Source: Microaerobacter geothermalis (lineage in GTDB: Bacteria; Bacillota; Bacilli; DSM-22679). Taken from it: 64,000 nucleotides of DNA. Under the pieces are notes generated by a model. It did not search any database. It was not told the origin of the DNA and was given only the letters and a program-made list of their open reading frames with translations. Made by a program: the position numbers and the translations under genes. How positions within the stretch are numbered: the stretch's first letter is position 1; each line of letters begins with the position of its first letter. Positions 49,439 through 59,726 of this stretch are shown here, piece after piece. Location of the stretch: assembly GCF_021608135.1 (NCBI RefSeq), contig NZ_JAKIHL010000002.1:114498-178497 (forward strand), in the 5' to 3' direction.

Positions 49439-49693
49439 ATGCCAGTACAAAACCAACAAGTAAGGCAACAATTGCAGCAGCAGCTTCAACAGATTCAACA
49501 GTTGGCACAGCAGCTTCAACAATCAGAGCAGCAAAATCAACAGCAGGCGCAACAAATGCAAAATGCGAATCCCACTCAACAACAGGCCGCTATGTCCCAA
49601 TTTGCTATCAAGGAAGGAACGGCTGTACAGCAATTGCAGCAGCTTCAGCAATTGGCCAATCAGGCCCTGCAGCAAGTAAATCATATTCAGTAA
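49439..49693 (+). CDS. Extremely glutamine-rich small protein
   Basis: 84 residues, of which 38 are Gln (45%). The sequence is built of QQL/QQI/QQA repeats with hydrophobic residues every three to four positions, which suits an amphipathic helix or coiled coil, and is interrupted once by NANPTQQQAAMSQFAIKEGT. No signal peptide, no Cys. AGGAGG stands 9 bases before the ATG and a terminator follows, so the gene looks real. I do not recognise the family; spore-associated small proteins of Bacillales can be this Gln-rich. Confidence 0.75.
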   Translation: MPVQNQQVRQQLQQQLQQIQQLAQQLQQSEQQNQQQAQQMQNANPTQQQAAMSQFAIKEGTAVQQLQQLQQLANQALQQVNHIQ

Positions 49694-49723
49694 CCTAACT
49701 TTTTATAGAACAAAACCAATTTA

Positions 49724-49746
49724 AAAAACCAGGGGTTATCCCTGGT

Positions 49747-49748
<2 letters not shown>
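49724..49748. terminator. Bidirectional terminator between the Gln-rich gene and mnmA
   Basis: AAACCAGGG-GTTAT-CCCTGGTTT; converging genes on both sides. Confidence 0.75.
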
Positions 49749-50952
<1,204 letters not shown>

Positions 50953-51094
50953 CTATGATGAAACCAAACTGATTTCTTTTCGTAAAACATGGTATCAATA
51001 AATTTTTAATGACTTTTAGGAGGTACATGTGCTTATTTAGGAACTAGCGATCATTCTTTTTGCATCAAAAATCGCAGGAGATATCAGCGTTAGG

Positions 51095-52153
51095 TTGGGG
51101 CAACCCTCTGTTTTGGGAAAACTGCTGATCGGAATTGTTTTGGGTCCTGCTGTTCTGGGTCTGGTAAAGGATACGGAAATTTTAAAGGAAATCAGTCAAA
51201 TTGGGGTTATCCTTCTCATGTTTATTGCCGGGTTGGAAACAGATATTGAGGAGTTTAAAAAAACTGGTAAAGCTTCAGCTTTAGTGGGTGTAGCGGGTAT
51301 CATTTTCCCCTTGACAATCGGTTTTGGCGCAGGTTATCTGCTTAAGTTGTCTACCCTGGAATCCCTTTTTTTAGGCTTGCTTCTTTCTGCAACCAGCGTC
51401 AGCATTTCCGTCCAAGCCCTTAAAGAGATGGGTAAATTGAAGTCACGGGAAGGAGCTACCATCCTGGGAGCAGCGGTGATTGATGATATCCTGGTGATTA
51501 TCGCTCTGGCCTTTTTAATGAGTGTTGCGGGAGGGGACGTAAATATCGGAGTCGTTCTCATGAAGAAGATCCTTTTCTTTGCAGTGGCCATCCTGTTATC
51601 CTGGAAAGCTGTTCCCTGGTTTTTGAAAAGATTTGCCAATCTTCAGGTAACGGAATCCGTTATTTCTGCCGGATTAATGATCGCCTTTCTGTTTGCTTTT
51701 CTGGCTGAATATACCGGTGTAGCAGCGATCATAGGTGCCTATATCGCTGGAGTTGGAATTAGCCTTACCCATTACAAGCATGAAGTCTTTGAAAAAGTCG
51801 AAACAATCAGTTACTCAATTTTTGTACCAGTCTTCTTCACATCCATTGGTGTAACGGTGGAACTTATCGGAATTGGCGACAACCTTGGAATAATTATCAT
51901 TTTTAGTTTACTTGCGATTATGACCAAATTGTTCGGTTCAGCCATTGGTGCCAAAATAGGCGGATTCTCTTGGCGAAGTTCCATGGGAATTGGAGCAGGC
52001 ATGGTGTCCCGGGGGGAAGTGGCATTAATCATTGCAACAATAGGACTTGAGTCTGCTCTGCTCAGCAATGAATTATTTGCGGTGATGGTCGTGGTGGTTT
52101 TGGTTACTACGATTGCTACCCCTCCGATGATGAAGTGGATTTTTAAAGCATAG
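51095..52153 (+). CDS. CPA2 cation:proton antiporter (NapA/KefB type), start region damaged
   Basis: Membrane antiporter exchanging Na+ or K+ for protons, about eleven hydrophobic segments. Family marks are GQPSVLGKLLIGIVLGP, FIAGLETD and AAVIDDILVIIALAF (the paired Asp that carries the ions). The reading frame continues upstream with ELAIILFASKIAGDISVRL, which is the normal N-terminus, back to GTG-CTT-ATT at 51029 behind a strong AGGAGG. Codon 4 there is TAG (51038-51040). The only later start codon in frame is the TTG at 51095, with no good ribosome binding site. So the gene is either disrupted by a nonsense change or read from a weak start. Confidence 0.78.
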   Translation: MGQPSVLGKLLIGIVLGPAVLGLVKDTEILKEISQIGVILLMFIAGLETDIEEFKKTGKASALVGVAGIIFPLTIGFGAGYLLKLSTLESLFLGLLLSATSVSISVQALKEMGKLKSREGATILGAAVIDDILVIIALAFLMSVAGGDVNIGVVLMKKILFFAVAILLSWKAVPWFLKRFANLQVTESVISAGLMIAFLFAFLAEYTGVAAIIGAYIAGVGISLTHYKHEVFEKVETISYSIFVPVFFTSIGVTVELIGIGDNLGIIIIFSLLAIMTKLFGSAIGAKIGGFSWRSSMGIGAGMVSRGEVALIIATIGLESALLSNELFAVMVVVVLVTTIATPPMMKWIFKA

Positions 52154-52154
52154 A

Positions 52155-52187
52155 ACAAAAGGAGCCCGTTGCGGCTCCCCTTTGTTT
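52155..52187. terminator. Terminator between the antiporter gene and rocD
   Basis: AACAAAAGGAGCC and GGCTCCCCTTTGTT pair around CGTTGC; lies between two converging genes. Confidence 0.8.
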
Positions 52188-52191
52188 TAAC

Positions 52192-53415
52192 CTATTTTTT
52201 AACTGCATCGTTAGATAATACCTGATAAATCCTTTCTATGGCCCAATCCAGATCTTCCCTGGATATGACAAGAGGTGGCGCAAACCGGATCACCGTTTCA
52301 TGGGTTTCCTTCGCCAGCAAGCCTTTTTCTTTTAATTTCTCACAATACGGACGAGCGGGCCCATGAAGCTCAACACCAATAAACAATCCTTTTCCCCGTA
52401 CTTCTTTAATGACCGGATTATTGATCTTTCTTAATTTTTCTTGGAAATAATCTCCAAGTTCAAGGGAACGTTCCACCAATTTTTCCTCTTCGATGACCTC
52501 CAACGCAGCAACCGATACGGCACACGCCAGGGGATTCCCTCCAAAGGTGGACCCGTGGGAACCGGGATTAAACACTCCCAAAATATCCCGATTTGCTGCA
52601 ACACAAGAGATAGGGAATACACCGCCGCCAAGGGCCTTCCCTAATATATACATATCTGGTATGACATTTTCCCAGTCACAGGCAAACATTTTCCCGGAAC
52701 GTCCAAGCCCGGCTTGAATTTCATCAGCAATAAACAGCACTTGATTTTCTTTACATACCGCAAATGCTTCCTTTAAGAAGCCTGCCTTAGGAATTTTAAT
52801 TCCCGCTTCTCCTTGAATCGGCTCAATCAGAAAAGCTGCAGTATTGGGTGTAATCGCTTTTTTCAGTGCTTCTATGTCCCCATATGGGACAAGCTTGATT
52901 CCAGGAAGCATCGGGCCAAATCCCCGTTTATACTCCGGATCAGATGAAAGGGAGACAGCCAGCATGGTCCGACCATGAAAATTTCCTTCACAAGCAATGA
53001 TTTCTGCCTGATTTTCAGCTACACCTTTTACATCATAAGCCCAGCGGCGAGCGGCTTTTACCGCAGTCTCAACCGCTTCTGCCCCAGTATTCATGGGCAA
53101 AACCATATTCTTTCCAGTGATTTTGCATACCTTTTCGTAAAAATTCCCCAGCTGGTCATTATGAAAGGCTCGAGAGGTTAAAGTTACACGATCTGCCTGC
53201 TCTTTGAGAGCCTTTATAATTTTGGGATGCCGATGTCCCTGATTGACGGCTGAATAAGCGCTTAGCATATCCATGTAACGGTTTCCTTCGGGATCTTCCA
53301 CCCATACCCCTTCTGCCTTCGATATGACAATGGGTAAAGGATAATAATTATTTGCACCGTATTTTTCGGTTTGTTCAATAATGGTTTCGGAAGTTTTTAT
53401 TTTAGAAGTTGTCAT
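52192..53415 (-). CDS. rocD: Ornithine aminotransferase
   Basis: PLP enzyme converting ornithine and 2-oxoglutarate to glutamate semialdehyde and glutamate, in arginine breakdown. Class III aminotransferase: [54 protein letters not shown] and the Schiff-base Lys in [12 protein letters not shown]. 407 residues. AAAGGAGAATGGAAT stands before the ATG. Divergent from the rocR regulator, with a -24/-12 promoter in between. Confidence 0.94.
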   Translation of the reverse strand: MTTSKIKTSETIIEQTEKYGANNYYPLPIVISKAEGVWVEDPEGNRYMDMLSAYSAVNQGHRHPKIIKALKEQADRVTLTSRAFHNDQLGNFYEKVCKITGKNMVLPMNTGAEAVETAVKAARRWAYDVKGVAENQAEIIACEGNFHGRTMLAVSLSSDPEYKRGFGPMLPGIKLVPYGDIEALKKAITPNTAAFLIEPIQGEAGIKIPKAGFLKEAFAVCKENQVLFIADEIQAGLGRSGKMFACDWENVIPDMYILGKALGGGVFPISCVAANRDILGVFNPGSHGSTFGGNPLACAVSVAALEVIEEEKLVERSLELGDYFQEKLRKINNPVIKEVRGKGLFIGVELHGPARPYCEKLKEKGLLAKETHETVIRFAPPLVISREDLDWAIERIYQVLSNDAVKK

Positions 53416-53537
53416 ATTCCATTCTCCTTTAGTCTTATTACATTAATTCTTATAATAATCCTTTATTCGATCATAATATTACCACTATCCCTCCATTGAT
53501 TACATTCTATTATTTTCTATTTTCATAAATTTGTTTT

Positions 53538-53554
53538 TGCAAAAATTATGCCAA
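53538..53554 (-). promoter_or_regulatory. Sigma-54 (SigL) -24/-12 promoter of rocD
   Basis: On the minus strand TTGGCATAATTTTTGCA: the GG and GC dinucleotides have exactly the spacing of TGGCAC-N5-TTGCA. It points at rocD, about 120 bases upstream of its start, and fits the sigma-54-dependent regulator encoded next door. Confidence 0.75.
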
Positions 53555-53648
53555 TATGTATTCGCAATCAAAATTAAGAATTCCAAGGAAAAATATCTAA
53601 GAATTCTATAAAAACATTGGTTTTCGCTTATTTTTTTGCCCATGTGTG

Positions 53649-53660
53649 CAAATATATTTG
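53649..53660. promoter_or_regulatory. Candidate RocR upstream activating site
   Basis: CAAATATATTTG, a perfect palindrome within TGTGCAAATATATTTGGCATA, about 100 bases upstream of the -24/-12 promoter, the usual distance for an enhancer-type activator. Confidence 0.45.
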
Positions 53661-53689
53661 GCATATGCTATTTACATCTGCAAAATAAA

Positions 53690-53718
53690 TTGACAATTAT
53701 GCCTAATTTTCATACACT
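53690..53718 (+). promoter_or_regulatory. Candidate sigma-A promoter of rocR
   Basis: TTGACA, 17-base spacer, TACACT, about 50 bases before the rocR start. Confidence 0.55.
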
Positions 53719-53766
53719 TAACAGCAAATAATATTGCTATTCTGAAAAAATAAGGAGACATTGGCC

Positions 53767-55197
53767 ATGAACAGAGAACATGAAATGAATCAACTTATAA
53801 AAATGAACCAAATCTATAAAAATCTCCTTGACGAAATAGACGTTGGAGTCCATGTCATTGATGAGAGTGGAAAAACAATCATTTACAACAAGAAAATGAT
53901 GCAAATGGAATCTATGGATATTGAAGATGTCTTAGACAAAAATTTATTGGAAGTATTCATGTTCGCAGAGGAGCAAGACAGCACCCTTGTCCAAGCTTTA
54001 AAGCATGGAAAAATTACAAAAAATGTAAAGCAGACCTATTTCAATTATAAAGGACAGGAAATTACTACCGTGAACGACACATTTCCCATCATAGAAGAAG
54101 GAAAAATCGTTGGTGCTATCGAAATTGCAAGAGATGTCACCAAGTTGGAGCGTTTAATCAGGGAAAATATGCTAAAAAAGGGAAATGCCAAGTATACCTT
54201 CGACAGCATCATCGGAAAAAGCAAGCAGATTCAAGAAGTAATCGAACATTCAAAAAGAGCGACACGAACCTCTTCATCTGTTTTGATCGTCGGTGAAACT
54301 GGGACGGGAAAAGAATTGTTTGCCCAAAGCATCCATAACGGGAGCAACCGCTCATCAGCACCTTTTATCTCACAAAACTGCGCTGCCTTGCCGGATAATC
54401 TGATTGAGAGTTTACTATTTGGAACCAAGAAAGGAGCATTCACAGGCTCCATGGAACGGCCTGGATTATTTGAACAGGCAGAGGGGGGGACATTGCTATT
54501 AGACGAAATAAACTCCTTAAACCCGAATCTGCAGGCTAAACTATTAAGAGCTCTTCAAGAGAAAACGATCAGGCGGGTGGGAGATACAACAGACCGACAA
54601 ATTGATGTGCGGATCATCGCAACGATCAATGAAGATCCCATTGATGCCATCAGCAAAAACCGATTGAGAAAGGACTTGTTTTATCGGCTTAGCGTGGTCT
54701 CCATCTTTATTCCTCCTCTTCGGGAAAGAAAGGAAGATATTCCTCCTTTAGTCGAGAGCTTTATCCATAAATATAATGATCGGTTTCAAATGAATGTCAA
54801 GGGAATCGATAAAGATGTTCATCAATTGTTTCTCGATTATGACTGGCCCGGAAATGTGAGAGAGTTAGAACACATAATTGAAGGAGCGATGAATATCATG
54901 TTGGATGAAGAAACCATCACCTTTGATCATCTTCCTGTTCAGTTCCGCCATAGGTCCCTATTTCATAAGCCTCAATTAAAGGAAGAGATATCCCCTATAG
55001 CTAAACTCGAATCATTATGGAACAAAGAAAAGCAGCCTCCTAAAAAACTGAAAGATCAGATGGAAGAAGTAGAGGAGTATTATATTCAAAAAATCCTTAA
55101 GAACAACAATTATAATATCTCCCGTACTGCTAAAGCCCTTGGGATCAGCCGGCAAAGCTTGCAGTATCGGTTAAGAAAGTTTAACAGGAAAATTTAA
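53767..55197 (+). CDS. rocR: RocR-type sigma-54-dependent activator
   Basis: Activator of arginine/ornithine catabolic genes. An N-terminal PAS domain (about 15-125: NLLDEIDVGVHVIDESGKTIIYN) is followed by the AAA+ domain with Walker A GETGTGKE (about 176-183), the sigma-54 contact loop GAFTGS (about 223-228), Walker B GGTLLLDEIN, and a C-terminal Fis-type helix-turn-helix (NYNISRTAKALGISRQSLQYRLRKF). About 476 residues. The ATG at 53767 has AAGGAG 9 bases upstream. Paired with rocD through a shared divergent control region. Confidence 0.93.
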   Translation: MNREHEMNQLIKMNQIYKNLLDEIDVGVHVIDESGKTIIYNKKMMQMESMDIEDVLDKNLLEVFMFAEEQDSTLVQALKHGKITKNVKQTYFNYKGQEITTVNDTFPIIEEGKIVGAIEIARDVTKLERLIRENMLKKGNAKYTFDSIIGKSKQIQEVIEHSKRATRTSSSVLIVGETGTGKELFAQSIHNGSNRSSAPFISQNCAALPDNLIESLLFGTKKGAFTGSMERPGLFEQAEGGTLLLDEINSLNPNLQAKLLRALQEKTIRRVGDTTDRQIDVRIIATINEDPIDAISKNRLRKDLFYRLSVVSIFIPPLRERKEDIPPLVESFIHKYNDRFQMNVKGIDKDVHQLFLDYDWPGNVRELEHIIEGAMNIMLDEETITFDHLPVQFRHRSLFHKPQLKEEISPIAKLESLWNKEKQPPKKLKDQMEEVEEYYIQKILKNNNYNISRTAKALGISRQSLQYRLRKFNRKI

Positions 55198-55247
55198 CAG
55201 GAAAGAAGCAGGTGAATCAACGCCCTTCTGCTTTATCATAAATCATC

Positions 55248-55955
55248 CTATTTCGATACCGATTGTCTTCGATGCATCTCATTAAACAGTTTCATCAACG
55301 CCCGTTTTTCAATCCTTGATACATAGGAGCGAGAGATTCCCAGCTCTTTCGCAATCTCCCGCTGGGTCTTTTCTTCCTCCTGATCCAAACCAAAACGACC
55401 GATGATCACTTCCCTCTCCCGGCCATCCAACACATCAATGTGCTTATAAATTTTGCTTTTCTCAATCTTTAATTGAACCTTATTCAACACTTCATTGGCA
55501 TCGGTGCCCAGGACATCAATAAGGCTAATTTCGTTTCCTTCCTTGTCTGTACCAATGGGATCATGAAGGGAAACATCTTTCCTTGTTTTCTTCAAGGATC
55601 TTAAATGCATGAGAATTTCATTTTCAATACATCTTGCTGCATATGTTGCTAACTTGGTCCCTTTATTCGGACGGTAACTTTCGATCGCTTTTATCAGTCC
55701 AATAGTACCTATGGAAATTAGATCTTCGCTGTCTTCTCGAGTATTTTCAAATTTCTTGACAATATGGGCAACTAAGCGAAGGTTATGTTCGATCAAGATA
55801 TTCCTCGCCTGCTGGTTCCCCTCATACAATAAATTAAGATACTTTTCCTCTTCATCCTCCGGAAGAGGCTGAGGAAATGCATTATTTTTGACATAAGATA
55901 CAAACAAATACAATTCTTTAATCAGAAGAGCTAATGCAGTTAAAAGTCCTGACAT
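55248..55955 (-). CDS. sigK: Sporulation sigma factor SigK (uninterrupted)
   Basis: Late mother-cell sigma factor. The N-terminal hydrophobic stretch (about residues 3-21: [19 protein letters not shown]) is the pro-sequence removed by the SpoIVFB protease. Then sigma region 2 ([49 protein letters not shown]) and region 4 ([13 protein letters not shown]…[21 protein letters not shown]). 235 residues in one frame: no skin-type element divides it. It converges with rocR. Confidence 0.95.
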   Translation of the reverse strand: MSGLLTALALLIKELYLFVSYVKNNAFPQPLPEDEEEKYLNLLYEGNQQARNILIEHNLRLVAHIVKKFENTREDSEDLISIGTIGLIKAIESYRPNKGTKLATYAARCIENEILMHLRSLKKTRKDVSLHDPIGTDKEGNEISLIDVLGTDANEVLNKVQLKIEKSKIYKHIDVLDGREREVIIGRFGLDQEEEKTQREIAKELGISRSYVSRIEKRALMKLFNEMHRRQSVSK

Positions 55956-56109
55956 GAATAAAGCACCTCCCTCTTCAAAAAGAAAACTATTATAAGTATA
56001 TGAGGGCAGATGCTTTATTGTGCCTGTACGGGTATGATTTTGTTTTCTATTTAATCCCTCTTAGTCATGATGATCAACGAAATTAATCACACCAACATTG
56101 TTCATACAA

Positions 56110-57021
56110 CTACTTTAAGCCATTTTGTTCTAAAAAATGATTTATTTTATCTATCAATGGCTGATCGATTTCACCGGATGGCAGTCGTGCTCCTGTACGG
56201 TAATTTAAGACAAGCTGATGAACAGCCTCTTTCACCCCAATAAAAAAAGGATCGCTATATTGGTAAATTGGCATCAATCGAATCAGCTTTTGATGCCATT
56301 GAATAGCCTCTGCAAAAGCCCCACGTTTAAAACTTTCATATAATTGAACGGATATGTGCGGAGCAAAGTTGGCCGTTCCGTTAATTGCACCTACTGCACC
56401 GATTTGTAATGCTGGAAGGAGATGCTCATCAAAAGCGGCAAAAACCGCAAAATCAGGTCGTACCTGGTGAATAGATAAAATAAGTTCTCTTATATGCCCT
56501 ATATTGTCTATTGTATCCTTAATACCAACTATATTATCTCGACTGATAGCCAATCTAGTAACCAGCTCACTGGATAAGGATTTCCCTGTTAATAAAGGAA
56601 TATTATACAATAAGATTGAGATGGAAGTATGATCAGCAATTGTCGTATAATAACGATACAAATTGTCATCTGTAAATTGCCAATAATACGGATTGACAAT
56701 CAAAACTCCGCTTGCTCCTATTGATTCTGCATGTTGTGATAAATCAATCGTATCTTTTATTGAAGTACTCCCCGTGCCGATTATAACCGGAATTCTTCCA
56801 TTAACATAGGCGGTCATTTCTTTGGCAAACAACTTACGTTCCTCTATAGTCAACGATGGGAATTCACCTGAACTTCCATTAAATAAAATCCCATGTATTC
56901 CCTGACCGATTAACCAATCTACCAATGTCTGATTCGCTTTCCAATCAATTTCACCCTGTTGGTCAAACAGTGTGATCATCGGCGGAATAATGCCATGGAA
57001 CAATATAGATTCTCTCTTCAT
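56110..57021 (-). CDS. DapA/NanA-family class I aldolase-like enzyme
   Basis: Member of the dihydrodipicolinate synthase/N-acetylneuraminate lyase family. Lys in VGIKDTIDN forms the Schiff base, with the Tyr in LLYNIPLLTG. The substrate loop is GSSGEFPSL rather than the GTTGEx of true DapA, and it is not near lysine genes, so a role as a 2-keto-acid aldolase or lyase is more likely than lysine synthesis. 303 residues. GGAGGAGG precedes the ATG. Monocistronic. Confidence 0.82.
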   Translation of the reverse strand: MKRESILFHGIIPPMITLFDQQGEIDWKANQTLVDWLIGQGIHGILFNGSSGEFPSLTIEERKLFAKEMTAYVNGRIPVIIGTGSTSIKDTIDLSQHAESIGASGVLIVNPYYWQFTDDNLYRYYTTIADHTSISILLYNIPLLTGKSLSSELVTRLAISRDNIVGIKDTIDNIGHIRELILSIHQVRPDFAVFAAFDEHLLPALQIGAVGAINGTANFAPHISVQLYESFKRGAFAEAIQWHQKLIRLMPIYQYSDPFFIGVKEAVHQLVLNYRTGARLPSGEIDQPLIDKINHFLEQNGLK

Positions 57022-57181
57022 AAAACATCCTCCTCCATTCGCTCATTATAAGTCGTTGAGATATCCATTACCTTCTGCTTCATATTTCGAATTTATTCTT
57101 TTCTTGGCAAATAAGTCACTTAGCAAGAGTCAAATATATTTTATAATTTTAGCCATTTTCTTTCCATTGGTTTTTAAAAGG

Positions 57182-57910
57182 CTAATCAATCCGCACCGCT
57201 TTTTCCGATTCTTTAGGCAGAATGATTTGCCTAGCCTGATTTATATCTGAAAACCGCATGAAATAAACAATCTCATCATATCGACGAAAGATTTCCTGCT
57301 CAAAATTCATGGTCAGCTTCATCTGATCTAATTCCAACGGTTGTTTTTTCAGGCGGATCTCCATATCCGCACTTTTTATTTTTTCAAATCGCATTCCATG
57401 AGCCTCATCCCGAAAGGGGTTCAGCTGTAGGACATATGTAATAAACGAGCCATTATTGTCCTTTGAGATGATTTTATCTATGTCTTTCAACCTACGCTGC
57501 CAAAATGAAAAGGGATCTCTGACTGATTCCAATTCTCCGGATACCGGATGAGTATAATCCACCTTGTTCCAAGCATCTGTATTCATATTATGAAGATAAA
57601 TCAAATCTGGCTGAAAGAACACTTCAAATACAAAATCCTCCGTGTCAGTCAGCTTTGTTTTCACATTAACCCACATGACATAAGGATCCTCATGATACAC
57701 TGCTTTAATCCTGGATTGCTCCTTTTTGTCTGCTTCCAAAGTCTGTTCCAACGAGTAGGACCTCCATGCCATGGAATAGTTTAAAGCATTTTGAATCTTG
57801 AGGATTTCTTCCTCATCCTGACTATACATCACTTGAAAGGAAAGAAAAAAAAAGGCCGTCCATATTACAAGAATCAACCCAAACTTAAGTGATGTACCCA
57901 TTGAGATCAT
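57182..57910 (-). CDS. Membrane-anchored protein of unknown function, partner of the sulfite-oxidase fusion
   Basis: 242 residues: one N-terminal transmembrane segment (about 8-27), the rest predicted outside. It has many aromatic and charged residues, no Cys and no motif I recognise; alternating beta-like strands (YVMWVNVKTKLTDTEDFVF, FEVFFQPDLIYLHNM) loosely suggest a lipoprotein-carrier-like barrel. It overlaps the fused oxidoreductase gene by 26 bases, so the two are co-translated and probably work at the same membrane face. Start at 57910 or at an ATG 3 codons later. Confidence 0.65.
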   Translation of the reverse strand: MISMGTSLKFGLILVIWTAFFFLSFQVMYSQDEEEILKIQNALNYSMAWRSYSLEQTLEADKKEQSRIKAVYHEDPYVMWVNVKTKLTDTEDFVFEVFFQPDLIYLHNMNTDAWNKVDYTHPVSGELESVRDPFSFWQRRLKDIDKIISKDNNGSFITYVLQLNPFRDEAHGMRFEKIKSADMEIRLKKQPLELDQMKLTMNFEQEIFRRYDEIVYFMRFSDINQARQIILPKESEKAVRID

Positions 57911-59024
57911 ACCCTTCCTTCTCCTCCCAGTAACCTAAATCCCTTTGATCAGTAAATTCAATACGGTTCACCCACTTGATAGATTTGTATCCATACATGC
58001 CCGGATGAAAGAGACGCAGGGGTGCTCCCTGACTGGCAATCAAGTCCTTTCCGTCCAACTTGTAAGCAAGTATGACGTTTCGGTTCATCAGTTGAGATAG
58101 TTCATAGGTTTCCCAGTATAACCGATCTGCCGAATACATCGTGACGTATTTTCCCTCAGATTTTGGATTAACCATCTTTACGATTTCAAGAAAGGGGATC
58201 CCTTCCCACTTCACTCCTGTGACACTCCAACCTGTAACACAATAGAAATCATAAGTATATTGATGCTTAGGCAGTCTCATTAATTCATCAAATGAAAATT
58301 CCATGGGTTTTTCCACCAACCCACCCACGTCAAGTTTCCAAGAATTAGGATCAAAGACAGGATTTTCACTACGTACAGAATAAATACGAAAATAACCTCG
58401 CTTCTTCACAGTCTCAATGCTAGCTAAAAATGTTTTAGAAACCGGCTGAACCCAGCGAAACAAGCCCCCCAGGATAAGAGATAATAACCCACCGGTAAAA
58501 AAAATAATCACATCCCTTCGAGTAAGCAAAATAGCGCGGTCCCAGTTACGAACGGTATGTCCCCTTGATGGAGACGTTTGTATTCCGCTTCTAAATAAGC
58601 CCTTCTTTCTGGCATACCAAAGCCCAACGTGTGCTATCACCCATGGAATGATAAAAAGCGAAAGACCGTCATGTATGGTGATGGATAGTTGTCTAATCCC
58701 AAGGTAAGTGGAATCATTCACCCAAAGATAGACCCCGCTGGCAGTCCATCCTAAAGCTAAGGTGATATGAAGGCAAATATGAAAGGTTTTTTTCCATGCA
58801 TGCATTCTCATGTATTGAATCACATATGGAGTTGCGGTAAACACAAAGAGAAAATAGAAAATTCCAAGCATGGAATGATATTGTCTAATTTCCCAACGAA
58901 AATCAAAAAACAGGGTGCGGAGTAGGGGGAGATAAAGAATGGCACCTGTAATCAGGAGCGTAAACAGAAGCATACCATGTATCCAGTGAATCATACGATA
59001 AACCTTACGGTTATTCACTCTCAT
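57885..59024 (-). CDS. Cytochrome b561-like / molybdopterin sulfite-oxidase-family fusion
   Basis: 379 residues in two parts. The first (about 1-190) has five hydrophobic helices with His13, His16, His50, His82, His86, His118 and His132 placed as in heme b proteins of the cytochrome b561/MsrQ kind. The second (about 205-375) is an oxidoreductase molybdopterin-binding domain of the YedY/MsrP type: YCVTGWSVTGVKWEGI holds the molybdenum-ligand Cys262. It looks like catalytic and heme subunits, separate in MsrPQ, joined in one chain with the heme part first. Substrate unknown; methionine sulfoxide or other S/N-oxides are guesses. Confidence 0.8.
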   Translation of the reverse strand: MRVNNRKVYRMIHWIHGMLLFTLLITGAILYLPLLRTLFFDFRWEIRQYHSMLGIFYFLFVFTATPYVIQYMRMHAWKKTFHICLHITLALGWTASGVYLWVNDSTYLGIRQLSITIHDGLSLFIIPWVIAHVGLWYARKKGLFRSGIQTSPSRGHTVRNWDRAILLTRRDVIIFFTGGLLSLILGGLFRWVQPVSKTFLASIETVKKRGYFRIYSVRSENPVFDPNSWKLDVGGLVEKPMEFSFDELMRLPKHQYTYDFYCVTGWSVTGVKWEGIPFLEIVKMVNPKSEGKYVTMYSADRLYWETYELSQLMNRNVILAYKLDGKDLIASQGAPLRLFHPGMYGYKSIKWVNRIEFTDQRDLGYWEEKEGYDLNGYIT

Positions 59025-59230
59025 TCCCCCCTTATCCTCCTAAAATGCACATATCAAAACGAGATAATAGAATGATTATTTATAATAATTTTTATTTTTT
59101 ATATTAATAATGATTTATGAAATTATAGCATAAAAAAACGTTTTTAATAAAGAAAACTTAGTTTAGAAGGAATTTTTTCTAATCTACCACTTATCGAAGC
59201 AGAAGTGTAATATTTGTTCACACACCCTTA

Positions 59231-59260
59231 TTGACATCACTGTAAAAATTTATGTAATAA
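59231..59260 (+). promoter_or_regulatory. Candidate promoter for the small membrane protein and htpX
   Basis: TTGACA, 18-base spacer, TAATAA, about 80 bases before the next start codon. Apart from this, 59025-59339 is A+T-rich and shows no gene. Confidence 0.45.
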
Positions 59261-59339
59261 TGTGTTTATGTTAGTTTTATTTACATATATATTCCGTGAT
59301 ATCCGATAATAGAAGTTTGCCTGGTGGAGGAAGAGTAAT

Positions 59340-59651
59340 TTGGAAAGAAAAATTAAATTTTTGATTCAATTGCCAGTTTATATTCTTATCGTGATCACCT
59401 TAGTAAATGGAATTTTCTTCATTATCATCCGGGAACATGTACCCCTTCCTCTTTTCCTTGGATGGTTGGCTGTGATGGACATGGCAAAAATAAGCGAAGA
59501 AAACTTTGATGGAGTAAAAAGCGTGATGGAGATATTAGAGTCCCAAGATGAACATATTCGTCAGTTGTCAGATTTAACCCAACACTTATCCAAAACATCA
59601 AATGAACTGTACAGTTATTCTCATGCCTTCCTTTTCTCAGCTATTTTTTGA
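59340..59651 (+). CDS. Small hypothetical membrane protein
   Basis: TTG start after GGTGGAGG; 103 residues. A strong hydrophobic helix (about 9-29), a second (about 36-47), then a charged helical region with heptad-like Leu/Ile (VKSVMEILESQDEHIRQLSDLTQHL). The end is again hydrophobic. No family recognised. The candidate promoter upstream and same direction as htpX support it, but the weak start leaves doubt. Confidence 0.45.
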   Translation: MERKIKFLIQLPVYILIVITLVNGIFFIIIREHVPLPLFLGWLAVMDMAKISEENFDGVKSVMEILESQDEHIRQLSDLTQHLSKTSNELYSYSHAFLFSAIF

Positions 59652-59726
59652 AACCTTTCCTTTTCATCATCGTATAAGTGGGATAGAAATAGATCTATAG
59701 ATTATAAATGGAGGGAATATTTACTC

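Noticed and set aside
55198..55247. Terminator between rocR and sigK
   Set aside because: AGCAG and CTGCT could pair, but the stem is too short and loosely spaced to call.
56110..57021. dapA of lysine synthesis
   Set aside because: The substrate loop reads GSSGE in place of GTTGE and no lysine or dipicolinate genes are nearby; kept only as a family-level call.
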